NCBI RefSeq assembly: GCF_001649575.2
Contig: NC_051444.1
Location: forward strand, 23,978,043 to 24,042,042
DNA from: Kryptolebias marmoratus
Lineage: Eukaryota > Chordata > Actinopteri > Cyprinodontiformes > Rivulidae
Length of the DNA stretch: 64,000 nt
Reading direction: 5' to 3'
A program made the position numbers and the translations under genes. Numbering within the stretch: the first letter of the stretch is position 1; each line of letters opens with the position of its first letter. Below are positions 11,861 to 23,321 of the stretch, in pieces. The notes below the pieces were generated by a model. The model was not told where the DNA came from. It saw only the letters and a list, made by a program, of their open reading frames with translations, and made no database searches.

Positions 11861-14800
11861 AGACAAAACGCAGCGTATAAATTAATGAACGTAGTAAGCT
11901 TTTCTGCTTGGTTTCTCTCCAGCTCCATTTGTTCATGGCTGATTGTTGTAACGGGTGGAGTGGTGCCAGATATTGGACTCAACAATCAGGTTTTGTGCCC
12001 TGGTGTGTCGGCTGAGTGAGTCACAGCTCAGAGCTGGAGTCTGTGGGGTGAGTGGAAGGAATGATCTGCTCCTCCACCAGAATGTGTTAATATACAGAAG
12101 AGGATGAGGACTATAAAAGCTGACTTTCGGGATGAACCAGAGTTGCTTCCAGCGCAGGCCGTTGCATCGTCCAGTTTCTCCTCTGTCTTGTAGAACCTTT
12201 TTTACCGTGTCGACCACAAGGGCCGGAGCTCAGCGAGAAAGCTCCTGAACCATGATCAGAAATGAGCTGAAAAGTCGACTGGATTTCTTTGAATTTTTTT
12301 TCCCTTTTCCCACTCTGTCTCCCTGCTCCCTCTTCATTCCCTCCCTCCCCCTCCGTGCCTCTCGTTTGCCTCACCTCGTTACCAGAAGACACTGCGTGCG
12401 CTATTGTTTCCCCAGAAAAAGTCGGGGCTGAAACCAGAAGCTCGTCGGCTCTTTTAGTTCTGCCACTTTTTGTCACCATCTAAGTTTGGAGACAAAAAAA
12501 AAAAAAAAGAGCAGAGCTCGTATGGGTTGTGCATCCACATGAACTCTCTTTTCATACTAAAGAAGACTGAGCACCGTTGTGTGACTGAGTGTCAATAGTT
12601 CAGTGGAGGACAGATTTGGTCACATGAGAGAAGGAGCAGAAATAAAGATGTGATTGACTGAAGAAGAAAAGACGTGTGAGAGTGTGAGACGTGACATTGT
12701 GTCCAAGTCTTTACTTGTTTGTTAGTTTTTATGTCTATATTACAAATACTGTATTGTTTTGTATTGTATTTTAAACAGAAAAGGGCTGCAGTGTATAAAT
12801 CAACTTTACTTACTAAAATGTGTAAACTGGTCCAGTTTGTGGAAGGAGTCAAACAGTAGTCCCGTTTGGTTTTGTTGTTGTTGTTTTTTCACTTTTCGAC
12901 AAGTTCAGAGTTACACATTTGAAAGAAATGTATGAAAATTGCACACAAAAACATTTTATACATGTTGGCCTTTTCCCCCAAACAGTTGATGGGCATGATG
13001 GTTCGTTATGACGTGATGTGAGCTGAATGTGTCCACAACTAACCTTTTAGATATGAAAAACTGAATAAATAAATAAGAATTTCAATGTGTGGCTGTAAAC
13101 GGCCTTCCTCTCTCACCTTTATATGAGGATTTTCAAAACAATGTTGAGCAAGCAGTTTTGTAATAAAACATCATTTAGGCTAAGCTAAAAGTATGCCATT
13201 TTAGTTGTAATTTTTTTTTGTTTTAATAATATGAATAAACCACACTACACCATCGTAGTAGTGTGATCGCTCATGCAGCAGCCTGGTAATCCACTCATCA
13301 ATAAAATTTGACGTAACAGTCCTTTTTCTTTTCTTTTTTTTAATCGACACATTCTGACAGTTTTTTTTTTAAACTTTAAGCCTGGAAAAAAAAAAAAAAC
13401 TCTACCATCAGAGTATTCTCACTGAGAGCTGTTTAATTGTCATAAAGATGGCTGTAAGTCTGATTTTTAATGATGCTGCTTAAAAAAAAAAGTTTTTTGT
13501 TTTTCAACTGGGAAGCATCCTGATAAGACTTTGCTTCTGCCGTGGAGTCACTTCACTTCATTAGGTGGACTTTCAGTGTGGTTTGCATTCAGACTACTAA
13601 GCGTGTGTATAAAGGGTTACAGATGACCTCTGAAGGTGGTCTGTGTCTCTGTCCTCAGTTTGCCTTGGCATCGAGGACGGACGTTAAAAGCTGGGTTCAC
13701 GCCGTGCAGTTTTCAACCGTCTTAAGACAAAATCTTTTGTGTTGGGTAAAAAAAAAAACAAAAAAACATCAGAAAATCTTTCATCCCCAGCTGGTCTGTG
13801 GTCACTCAGTGCGACAGGTTCACTGACAGCAGATACGGCTCTCTCACCACCAAAGTGGACTTATGATGAATCTCAAGCAGAGTCAGAATTTGTTTGGGGA
13901 AGCTGTGCAGTGTGACTGCTGCCACTACTTTCCCCTCCCAGCCCTGAGCTCGTTCACGGCTGTCACTTTCTCCCACATCTACTTCCCTTTTGGTTTAGTG
14001 TCCGAATATAATAATTAGAGCGTCAGCGTGGGTGCTTCAAGTCCTTTCATTGCTGGAGCTTTGTTTCCTATGTGATTCTCCTGTAGCAAAAAGCCGTACG
14101 TATTGGGTTGTACAGTGTGACACGGGTTACCATCGAGGTTTTAGATCCTTGAGCTCGCACACTGTGCCATGTTCTGGTCATTTGTTTTTCCCTCTTCAGT
14201 ATGGCCAAAACAGCTGGCTTTGTTTGTGTCTTATTTCCTGTTGGCGACCACTACACTTAAAGCAAAACATTGGTACTGCCACCTTCTGACAATAGTAGGC
14301 AGCCCAGTTTATTTGAAAACAAGTCTTATGCATTTTTCTATGACGTGGTAATATAAAAGCATTTTAAATTTTTGCAGGATTGCTGCATTGCTTTCAGGCC
14401 AATCCTTGAGTTTCAGCGTACCTTGATGTTCAGAACAATAATGCATAGCTGTGCGATTAAAATGCTTTCCTGCCCCTGGGTTTATAAATTCTTTGCTTAA
14501 GCTATCATCTAAAACAAACAAAGCACAAGATTTGTGTCTGGGCTCTCCTATTTAACATGGCACTGTCTATTACAGTAATGACTACAGAAGTTATTAGCTT
14601 CTCTTCAAGCTAAGTAAGTTTATGTTGGCTCACGGCTTTCCATACCTTCCAGATGATTATCTGTAAATAAATTTCACATATGCATACCCTGCAGTATTTG
14701 ATTTATTGTTGTTGCTCCGTTTGCACAATTTCCTGTCCCCCTTTTCCAACAGTGAAATGTTGGACAGTTGTTTACGTTGCCTGGGGATAAGAATACTTTC

Positions 14801-15950
14801 TTTCCAGAATTCACACAAGTCTGCAATTTATGGGACAACAAGGGGAATTAATTAGCTGCTTTTAGGTCGAGCGCAGTTTGTGACTCGTTTCACTCTCTGA
14901 GGGGGGGGGATTTGTAACTCAGGAATGCAGCTGTTTTCCTCTCATCGACTTTAATTCAGAGAGGTTTATGTTATATGAAAGATGCCTCTGATAGCTGAGC
15001 AGCTCTGGAGATCCACGATTATTTTTCTATTGGATCTGGCTTTCAACTCAATCGCCGTGTCTAATGTTGACTTCCGTCTTCCTAAGACCGGAGGACTTTT
15101 TGATTGAGCCAAATACTTCAGTCAAGCAAGGCTGCTGCTCTCTGCTTGTTTTCACTCTTTCAGAACTCATTAAGCCTTTAATTCGAGAGCTGGAAGAGAA
15201 GATTGATGAGGCCGTCGTAGGTGAACATTATCAGCATATTTCTTGACTCTGGGTCTCAGTTTTAAACCAGACTAACCCAGTGTTGGCTGTCGCTTCCAAT
15301 CTATTACTGATAATCTGTTTTTCCAAGCTGGAAAGCATCAGATAACCAGTGACCCTGGCTGAAACGTTGACCAGTGTGATTAAATTGATTCCAGGAGTTC
15401 TTATCCGCTCAGTTTTGGTATTTTTCCCATTTGCATGCTCTGAAATTGGTCGTGCTTGACATAAATGACAACCAGCTGCAACATTCATGTTCATATTATA
15501 GCACAAGCTGATGGTTGTAATTCTCATGGACTTTAAACAAATTACGCTAAGGTTTCTGGTAGTTCGGTAAGCAGAAGTTGCCCTACCTGTGAAATTTGTT
15601 GTCTGTATTGCTGGTTAGGCAGAACTTTTTTATTCCCTCACAGCGCTGTTTCAGGCACAGTGATGGTGACTCTATAGAAATTATATAGAGCAGTGTGGTG
15701 GTTATAAACCCGATGCTGATATATTTTTAAAATGTTGAATCACTTTTTGTTGTTACATGATGGTTGACTCTGGAGTACATGTAAAAATGTACACAACAAA
15801 ATCTTTAATACTCAAAAAAACTTTATTTGTTAACATATTCAAATGCTTTATTACACAAGTAAATAAGAACTAAAGTGCTTAATGCTTCACTGGCACAATC
15901 ATTTCCTAAAACTTGTAATTGCAGGTTTGCATTTCTATGGAGTGGTTTTG
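11861..15950. other. Non-coding stretch, possible regulatory sequence near 14.8-15.6 kb
   Basis: I see no supported exon. Simple A and T tracts are frequent at 13200-13500. The segment 14820-15560 is low in simple repeats and carries an aattaattag homeodomain-type core and a perfect octamer ATTTGCAT (15429-15436). That is compatible with, but not proof of, an intronic enhancer. Confidence 0.35.
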
Positions 15951-15954
15951 CAAT

Positions 15955-16310
15955 TAAATGGACGGACTGCACGGTTAGCAACTTTGCCTCGCAGCAAGGC
16001 AGTTGCAGGTTTGAAACTTGACTGTGGCCTTTCTGCAAGAGGTTTGCATGTTCTCTCTGTATTTATTTATTTATTTTTTTCAGGTATTTGGGTTTCTTCA
16101 GTCCAAAAACATGCATAATAGACTAATTGTCTGTTCTAATTGGACCCTGGGTGTGAGTGTGTGTTTGTGCACATGGTTGTCTGTCTCTGTGTGGCCTTAT
16201 GATAAACTGGCAACCTGTCCAAGGTGTAGTCTGCACCCCGCCCAATGGTTGCTGGAGATGGATGGACACCAACTCCCTCTGACTCTGCACAGGATCAGGT
16301 GGATATTAGT
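15955..16310 (+). repeat. SINE-like teleost repeat with tRNA-like head
   Basis: The order of phrases is that of a very common fish repeat. It starts with cggttagcaactttgcctc and aggtttgaaac (A-box and B-box-like), then tttgcatgttctc, cagtccaaaaacatgc, tggttgtctgtctctgtgt, and finally caacctgtccaaggtgtag and ccccgccc. It is diverged and interrupted by a TTTA tract near 16060. Confidence 0.6.
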
Positions 16311-16377
16311 AATTACAAATGCTTAGTGCTGGTAGAATTTGAAATTAATTTACAGCAAGCATATGCTTCTTGTTAGT

Positions 16378-16566
16378 CAGTGGTGTCCAGTCCTGTTCCT
16401 GGAGGGCCACTGTCATGTTTTAGTCGTTTCTCTGCTTTGACTCACCTGATTTGAATGACTGAGTGATTAACAGGTTTCTGCAGAACTTGAAGACCTGCTG
16501 AAGAGCAGAGAAACATCTAAAACACACAGGATAGTGGCCCTCCAGGACCAGGATTGGGCACCACTG
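16378..16566. mobile_element. Palindromic hAT-type MITE, copy 1
   Basis: This is a 189-bp element whose ends are inverted repeats (CAGTGGTGTCC at the left, GGGCACCACTG at the right). It has longer internal complementarity around cctggagggccac and gtggccctccagg. It is flanked by near-identical 8-bp duplications ttgttagt and ctgttagt, the hAT signature. It has no coding capacity. It is related to the copy at 54812-55025. Confidence 0.85.
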
Positions 16567-17128
16567 CTGTTAGTTATTTAGTTATCATTAAAAAGAACAA
16601 GCCAAAAGTCTCAAATGCTTTTCTTGTTTATCAGTTGAAATTCTGTAATCTACTGATTTATCAATACCCTAACTCTAACCCTTACAAAACCTTTGCAGTT
16701 AAAGTAGAAATTTGGTTTGTGACTTAAAGGCAAGTGACATCATGTTGACCTAAAATCTTTAAACTTTTGATTTCATTCTGGACTTTAATGGGATAGTTGT
16801 CATTTTCTGAAGGGCTAAGCCCAATTTTATTTGTCTCCTTGTTGATTTACATTTGTTGCATTGAACAAAAAGGCCTTTTAAATGTTTCGTTCACCAGCTA
16901 AACCTGCACATCTCAAACCCATTTTTTTTAGTACTATTTTGACAGGAGCAGTCAACTCCCAGAACCCACAGGCGGCTGTTCTTTCACTTAGCCGGGACTC
17001 ATGACTGCACTTCTTCCCCCTGTGACTAAGCAGCCACGGTGACCACAGTCCACCCTGGCCAACTTGGCCTTAGATGTGCGATTAGAGGGGGGTTGTGATG
17101 AATTAGCCTCTGGAGAATGTCATCGGCC

Positions 17129-17155
17129 CACACACACACACACACACACACACAC
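17129..17155. repeat. CA microsatellite
   Basis: An uninterrupted CA dinucleotide repeat of about 13 units. Confidence 0.95.
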
Positions 17156-18336
17156 TGTGAAACACCCTCAATATATGTTGGGGCCGAGTCAGTTTCTCTT
17201 TCACTGTACTCTTCTCATGCAGTCTGGTGGATGAGTCGTCTGGTAGGAAGAATGTAAACGTGCAAAGGTCAAATGAGTCATACTATTTTTATTTTTTTGT
17301 TGAGTCATACAGAACAATTTGTTTGAGTAGTTTTGTCTGTAGCTACTGTTTAAGGAGAAATGCAGAACATCTGGTGACACGTTTCCGAGCTGATAGGCAG
17401 TCATTCAGAAGAATGCCGCTTCATGTCACAGTCCACGGATCGAGCAAATTCCACGTGCAGCTCCCGTGATCTCCAAACACGGCAGTGTGAAAATCCAATC
17501 GTAGCCCCTGAGCGGTTCGATGACTTTCTATAATATGATCTCTAAAAATAAACTGCAAACAGAGTCGACCTCTTATGAATAAAGTCCGTGTAATTAAATT
17601 AGTTCAAAAGCTCAATGCTGACATTAGCAATGGTGCTGGAGGTCTAATTATTTCCTCACAAACGAGGGACCTTTTATCATATTGTCTCATTTTTATACAA
17701 CTTTTCTGCTCGGAAGGAAAAAAAACTAACTCTAACTCAGCTAACTATTCAGTGTGTGAGCACTAAAGTCAAAAGTTGGAGATGTTAAAAGGAAAATCTT
17801 TAAGCCCCACCAAGCCACTCTTTTGGGTTCCAATATGATTTATTTTATTTTATTTTATATCAAATATTTGCCCATACAGATTTTTTTTCTTTGCTGGCAC
17901 CAGAATGATTTCATTTAAAGAATAATATAGTTTTTTATGGTTTTGAGGTTGACACCATCAACTATATTGCTGCAGTCTTTGTCTAAATTTAAAGCTTGAC
18001 TTCTGTTTACATTATCAGTACATTCACAACCTGTTCATGTGTAGAGATGGACTTGGATACAGGCTGGAGGGGGAAAGGTGGGGCAGCGCCACAGACTTGA
18101 AGATATTTGTGGAACCAGCTGCTGACAATCAGCGGGATGCTTTGTTTGAATTTAGGAGAGAGAAGTTTGGTGTCAAATGGTCTGAAAATCTGCTTCATTC
18201 AACAACAACAAACTTTTTTTTTTAACTTTGACTTTAAGGAACCTTCCTGCCATGAAACTTTATTTGCTCATTGTACGAACAGAATTATATTACAACCCTG
18301 CTTCTGTTTTTGAACGCGACAGTAAACCCTTTTTCT

Positions 18337-18378
18337 TTTTGCCCGTTAACTGCTCATCCCTGCAGTTAACGGGCAAAA
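18337..18378. repeat. Perfect 17-bp inverted repeat (hairpin)
   Basis: The left arm ttttgcccgttaactgc (18337-18353) and right arm gcagttaacgggcaaaa (18362-18378) are exactly complementary, with an 8-nt loop. No host feature explains it. It may be the core of an old MITE. Confidence 0.85.
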
Positions 18379-20084
18379 GACGAGGCAGTCCATCACAGGG
18401 TTGACACTAAACAGGATGTTACTACTTTAAAGAGTAAACAATATTAAAATAAATTTAGAACCAACTTATTTTAAACAGTCTTTAGTCTCTTTTAATTGAA
18501 ATCGGATGAAAAGCATCATTTGCATTGCTGGTAAATTACATTTCTGTAAGCCATTTAGCACTCCTGACAGCTGTGCAGCATAACATACATAAGGAAGGAG
18601 CTGTTTTGTATTCTGTGGCAACAAATAAATATCAGCAGCAAAAGACGTGCTGATAGCAGGCTGCTGATTCTGCAGCTGGAAGACTGTCTCTTTGGCAGCA
18701 AGATCAGGGACCTGTCCTGCCTGTTTCATTACATTTGTAAGAAATCTGACAAATAAACAAACCTTTATGCCTTGTATTACACTACTTATACAATAAGTGT
18801 CAACACCCGACCATAGAGTCTGGATCAACGGATGGGTTAGGGACCTCAGCCCAAGAGGATCGGGTCTGACTCGTTTTAATGGCCACCTTGCTAATTCACT
18901 TGGTAAGAAAAGAAACGTTAATGTGACCAAAAAAATTTATAACAAGCTCAATACGGACAGTTTCAATGTGCGACGTAAAGTATCTACTTTTAACAATTTT
19001 GTTTGAGAGCAGAAGAAGTGTGTATGAGTGTGACAGTTTGGGGGGAAAATAGGCCCCTGATTTTAAAAATAATAAAAAAAAAAAGTAGAGATTTTACAAG
19101 GGTAAAAAAAATCTGCCTGGTCTTAATCAGGATCTGTTGCTGTCCGGTTTACAGGACCATGTTCTATCCTGAGACGAAAACCAAATGTCATTTTCCAGCA
19201 AGCCTTATTCCAAAACCACTGCTAGGCATCACGTTAAAAGGGTTTTGTCAAGATATTTACCCAAAAAAAGAAAAACTGAGCAGCGTGTGAGGAGAGACAT
19301 AACATCATCCCTGGTGGCAGAGGCTTGGGTCAGACACATTACACCCAGAACCATCTGGCACCATCTCAAGTCTGCCACTGGTCGGCCTTTGGCTCGTCCT
19401 GCGGTCTGAAGCCAAGAATAATGCAGCTGACCTCTCAGAGTAACAGAAGTGCTGGGAATCATGTCTGTGTAAACACTGTTAGGGCTGCTGGCCCTCTTGA
19501 CTCTTTGGAGCTGATAGAAATCCTATAAATCGTATATTTTACACGTTGATTATTATTTTTGTTTTACCCGCCTCGCTTGAACTTGCTCGGACTTCTTGAA
19601 CTTGGCCCATCTGAAAGGGGGGAAGGGAGACATTTGCATTGTTGTGGGCTGTTTGTTTTTATGTGCAAGGAATGCAGGAAAGTGTTTGCGTTGGAGAGGA
19701 GGCTTCTAAAACCAGAACTTGTGGCTGCTTTGCATAAACGTCTCTTAGGGGTAATTTTGGGAAAGCATGTTCGAATTGTCCAAACAGATTTTTTTTGTTT
19801 GTTTGTTTGTTTTTGTTTTTGCAAATGCTGCTGATGATGTAGGACAATTACGAAAATTATTATACATGTAGAAACAATTTTTTTTAACAAACCTAATCAG
19901 CTGAAAGACGGCTGGTTCTTCTCATCAGGGATCTGTTGACTTCTTTCAACAGTTATGGGGAAAAACATGCCCACCCTCGTTCAATTCTTGATTTTATGCA
20001 TCAGGACAAAATATTTATTAAACAAAAGGAAAAAAAAAATGGAAAAGCTTTGTGCAAAATATCTTCAGTCCATGGTTTAACAGA

Positions 20085-21400
20085 TTGTTGAACCAACGTT
20101 AGCAGCAGTAGCTCTCAGTAGTTGTTATCTTTATGAGTTTATTAGTCTGTCATATGGTTGTAGAGGAATTTTGTCCCACTCTTCTCGACAACGTTGCTTC
20201 AGTTCATTGAGGTTTACAGACATTTATTTCCTCTCAGCTCTCTTAAGTACCCAACACAGCATTTCAATCAGTTTGAAACTTTAACAGAACCATTTCAACA
20301 TCATGATGATTTTCTTTTTTTTTTTTTGGACCATTCTGTTGTAGATTAGCTTCTGTGTTTGGGATCATTGTCTTGCTGCATCATGTCCCAGTTTGGTCCA
20401 AGCTTCAGCTGCAGGACTGCACAATATTAAAATAAAATTGCAATGTGAAATATTATTGTTGAATGTTCCGTTGACAATATCAAATGTGATAAACTCACAT
20501 TTTCTCACTCCTCCCTTTCTATTCTGTCATCTAAACCAGGTGTGGGCATCCAGGCCAGTGAGTCTGTTGGATTGAATAAATATTTTATTAGCAGCCGGAC
20601 ATTAATGCATTGCACTTGAAATATAATGGCCTTTGATTTATTGCAGTCCAAGCAGTTCTTTGCGATGCTGATATTGCAGTAATAACATTTTTGATATATT
20701 GTGGAGCCCTGTTTAGCTGTCAGACAGACAGTCTCATATTTGACTCTAACATACAGAGGAACTCATGGTTGACTGAGACACAGCAAGGTGTCCAGGTCCT
20801 GTTGCTGCAGAACAAGCCCAGATCATCAGCCGTCCACCACCGTGCTCGACAGTTGACATGAGATAAACACGACACTGTTCATTTTGGGTCAACATCTTCA
20901 CTTTAGTCTCATCCGTCCATTGTTCCAGAAGGCTTGTGGTTCATTCGGATGAGACTTTACAGACTTAAGTCGTGCTGCCACGTGTTTGTTTTCTTATTTA
21001 TTTATTTATTTATTTATTTATTTTCAGGAAAAAAGGAGCCTTTCTCCTGGCAGCCTTTACCAGCAAGCCTTTTTCTTATTGTTCCGTCATTAACTTCAAA
21101 TGTTAACCTTCTAACTGAGGTCTATAGACTCTGAGATGGAGATCTTGTTATTTTTTTTACATTTTTTTGGAGTTTCTCTGAGCATTGCCTGGTCTGACAT
21201 TGGGGTGAAAATGCTCATACGTCCACTTCTGGCAAGCTCGGCAGCCGTCCTAAATGCTTTTTACTTGTGAGTGATATGTCTCTCTGTAGAATGATGGACT
21301 GTTTGGACATGACCTTTAACCCCTCTCATATTGATAGGAAGAAGTAGCTGCTTCTCATCCTGCGTCCTGCTGGGTCAACACAGAATGCCGAATGTTAAAG
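20085..21400 (-). mobile_element. Decayed Tc1-like transposon
   Basis: On the minus strand, fragments of a fish Tc1 transposase appear in order. From the N-terminal side (plus-strand right), these include a helix-turn-helix region around 21200-21330, AARLKS with HPNEPQAFWNN, WTDETKVKM around the catalytic aspartate (about 20900), and the C-terminal region down to about 20090. Frameshifts, a TTTA expansion (20993-21023) and an inserted MITE (20412-20711) show it is dead. Confidence 0.85.
20412..20711. mobile_element. hAT-type MITE nested in the Tc1 relic
   Basis: This is a 300-bp insertion splitting the Tc1 sequence after agcttcagctg. Its ends are imperfect inverted repeats (CAGGACTGCACAATATT at the left, ATATTGTGGAGCCCTG at the right). 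It is flanked by 8-bp duplications ttcagctg and tttagctg that differ at one base. It is AT-rich and non-coding. Confidence 0.85.
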
Positions 21401-21975
21401 GAAAGTACCAAAAGGTCAGATATCTAAGACCCTTAATCTGAAAGCAGGAAGAGAGCAGTAGTGTTTGGTTGTATTGGCCGTCTTCACACACAGTTCTCAC
21501 CACGAACTAAGGAACTGCTGTTAGCCTGTCCTCGCCTGACCTGCGGTTGCTGAACCAGGCAGGTTAGTCAGTTCAGAGAGACGTGATGTGATGAACAGAG
21601 CCTCCTCCTGCAATATCAAATGCTTCAGGCATCATGTTTTGGAAGCCACATGCTTGGATGTGAAACAATATTGTCCCTGTTCTTTAGTTTAAACTTGAGC
21701 GATCTTTTCTTTGTCAAGTCAGAGCACCACAAGTTCAAGCTGAGAGAGGCTTTGAAGTTGGGTTCACGATACTCTTGGTATTATTGATGCAGGGGGTCCG
21801 AGCCGTTAACGCAGCGCCTCGATGGAACAATGCCCGTAGACTTGAAGTTTCAAGAAATTGAGAGATTTTTGGTGTGGTTACTTAGAGTTTTTTATGGTAA
21901 TAAAAGGATGACCTAAGCACATGCATGCTCCCAGAAAAGAAGATTAGAGAACATCGTGTCTTTGGAGGCTTAGTC
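21401..21975. other. Non-coding stretch, nothing recognised
   Basis: No supported exon, RNA gene or named repeat is seen between the Tc1 relic and the following dispersed repeat. Confidence 0.45.
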
Positions 21976-21979
21976 AGTA

Positions 21980-22510
21980 GAAAAGGAACCATGCTTGACG
22001 CCTGCCAAAATACGCCATGGACCGCTGGACAGATTTTATTGGAACTTTCAGAAAGTAAACATCGAGTCAACCTGATTCAAGATGGCTGCCATAGCCAACC
22101 AGCATAAAACACATGATAATGGCTGTAACTCGGTCAGTTTTGGTGTGGAAGTAATTGAGAGTCAATCACAACACACGGTCTTTGTTCAAAATTTTGCCAT
22201 TAACTTTTTGGAGTCAACTCTGTCTGTCTGTTAGCACAATATCTCCTGAACCACTGGGTGGATTTTAAGAAAACTTTCAGGAAATAATCATTGGATGTAC
22301 GTCTACAACTGATTACCTTTTGGAGCTAATTCAAGTCAATTTAGCTGCTACAACCAACTGACCTTAAAAACCAGAAAAATGGCTATAATTCAGTCAGTTT
22401 TACAGATATTGTGCGAACATTTGTTGTGGTTGTAGCTGAGAGTCCTTCACAACGGATACTCCAAGTGCTGAAAATCTCTGATTAACTTTTGGCATTAACT
22501 GTTGGAGTCA
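21980..22510 (+). repeat. Dispersed repeat, AAGATGGC family, two tandem units
   Basis: Two units of the same family as 2750-3230, with AAGATGGCTGCC at 22079-22090 followed by cagtcagttttggtgtgg. The second unit begins around ctctgtctgtctgttagca. The orientation is the same as the other copies in the window. Confidence 0.8.
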
Positions 22511-23226
22511 ACCCAACGGTGAAACTAGGGAGCCGATGAACTCTTTGCTGTTTGAAGCTTCCCGTTCCTGCATCTGAACCCTGCCGTTGTTGCACATCAG
22601 CTGTGCACTGGCCTTCGTGCAGCGTGCCTGCACGTTTGGAAGCAGCGCCGGCGAAGAGTGGGGTCAGGGAGGGGTGTTTTCCAATTTCACAGATGCAGGC
22701 CTTTGGACAGCTCCAAGTGCTTCACAGAGGAATTTGTTTACTTGTGGCGGAGCTACAAATAACTGCAGGGTTTATATAGGGGGTGAAAAAAAAAAAAGTA
22801 CTTCCCCCTCCAGGCAGCCTTACAACACAAACAGAGCTGTGAGGGGAAATACTGGCCCGTCCTATTAGAGGACAACCACTACACATGTTCCACACGGCCA
22901 CATGGATCCTATTACTCATTGAAGAACTTTCTTTTTTTCCATCGGGTCTGTTGGCCCTCGCTGCCCTATTCTTTCTTTGGCAATTTGTCTGACGTTAATA
23001 GATCTGAAAACGTGTTATTAATCTGCACCACATTGGGGTTTCTTTGGATCAGTGCAGGAGGAAACGTTTGTGCTGAGTCATTCAGGCTGACTGTGTTGGA
23101 CACGAGGCCAAACAGTCCATATATTTGACCCAGAAAATGTGTCTGGCACTGTGGCACATTTGTAAATGAGGCCTATTCTTTATTTATTTGCTTTTACCTC
23201 ACTGCATCTTTCTCTCGTTCCTCCAG
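22511..23226. other. End of 5' intron and acceptor region
   Basis: The stretch is GC-richer at 22560-22700 with no supported exon. It ends in a pyrimidine-rich tract (tctttctctcgttcctccag) that forms the acceptor for the switch-I exon. Confidence 0.6.
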
Positions 23227-23321
23227 GCGTTTGGGAACGCAAAGACCGCACACAACAACAACTCCAGTCGTTTCGGGAAGTTCATTCAGGTGAACTACCA
23301 GGAGAGCGGCACTGTGAGAGG
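23227..23321 (+). CDS. myo9a: myo9a exon 1 of window: switch I
   Basis: The exon is 95 nt, phase 0 in and phase 2 out, preceded by a pyrimidine tract ending in cag and followed by the donor ggtaag. It encodes [19 protein letters not shown] and then [22 protein letters not shown] is myosin switch I, which contacts the gamma-phosphate and Mg2+ of ATP. The reading starts in mid-motor, so the upstream exon carrying the P-loop must be more than 23 kb away. Confidence 0.95.

Larger units (their letters stand above)
16567..20084. other. Non-coding stretch with CA microsatellite and hairpin
   Basis: I see no supported exon. It contains a CA repeat (17129-17155), a perfect hairpin (18337-18378) and several poly-A/T tracts. 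A 154-codon minus-strand open frame at 18466-18930 has no recognisable family. Confidence 0.5.

Noticed and set aside
18466..18930. 154-codon minus-strand open frame in the 5' intron
   Set aside because: I could not recognise any domain, start context or splice sites. It is a likely chance frame in unique intronic DNA.
19160..19470. Possible transposase fragment (phrase RDITSSLVAEAWVRHITPRT)
   Set aside because: The helix-turn-helix impression is weak, with no catalytic motif, terminal repeats or neighbouring homology.
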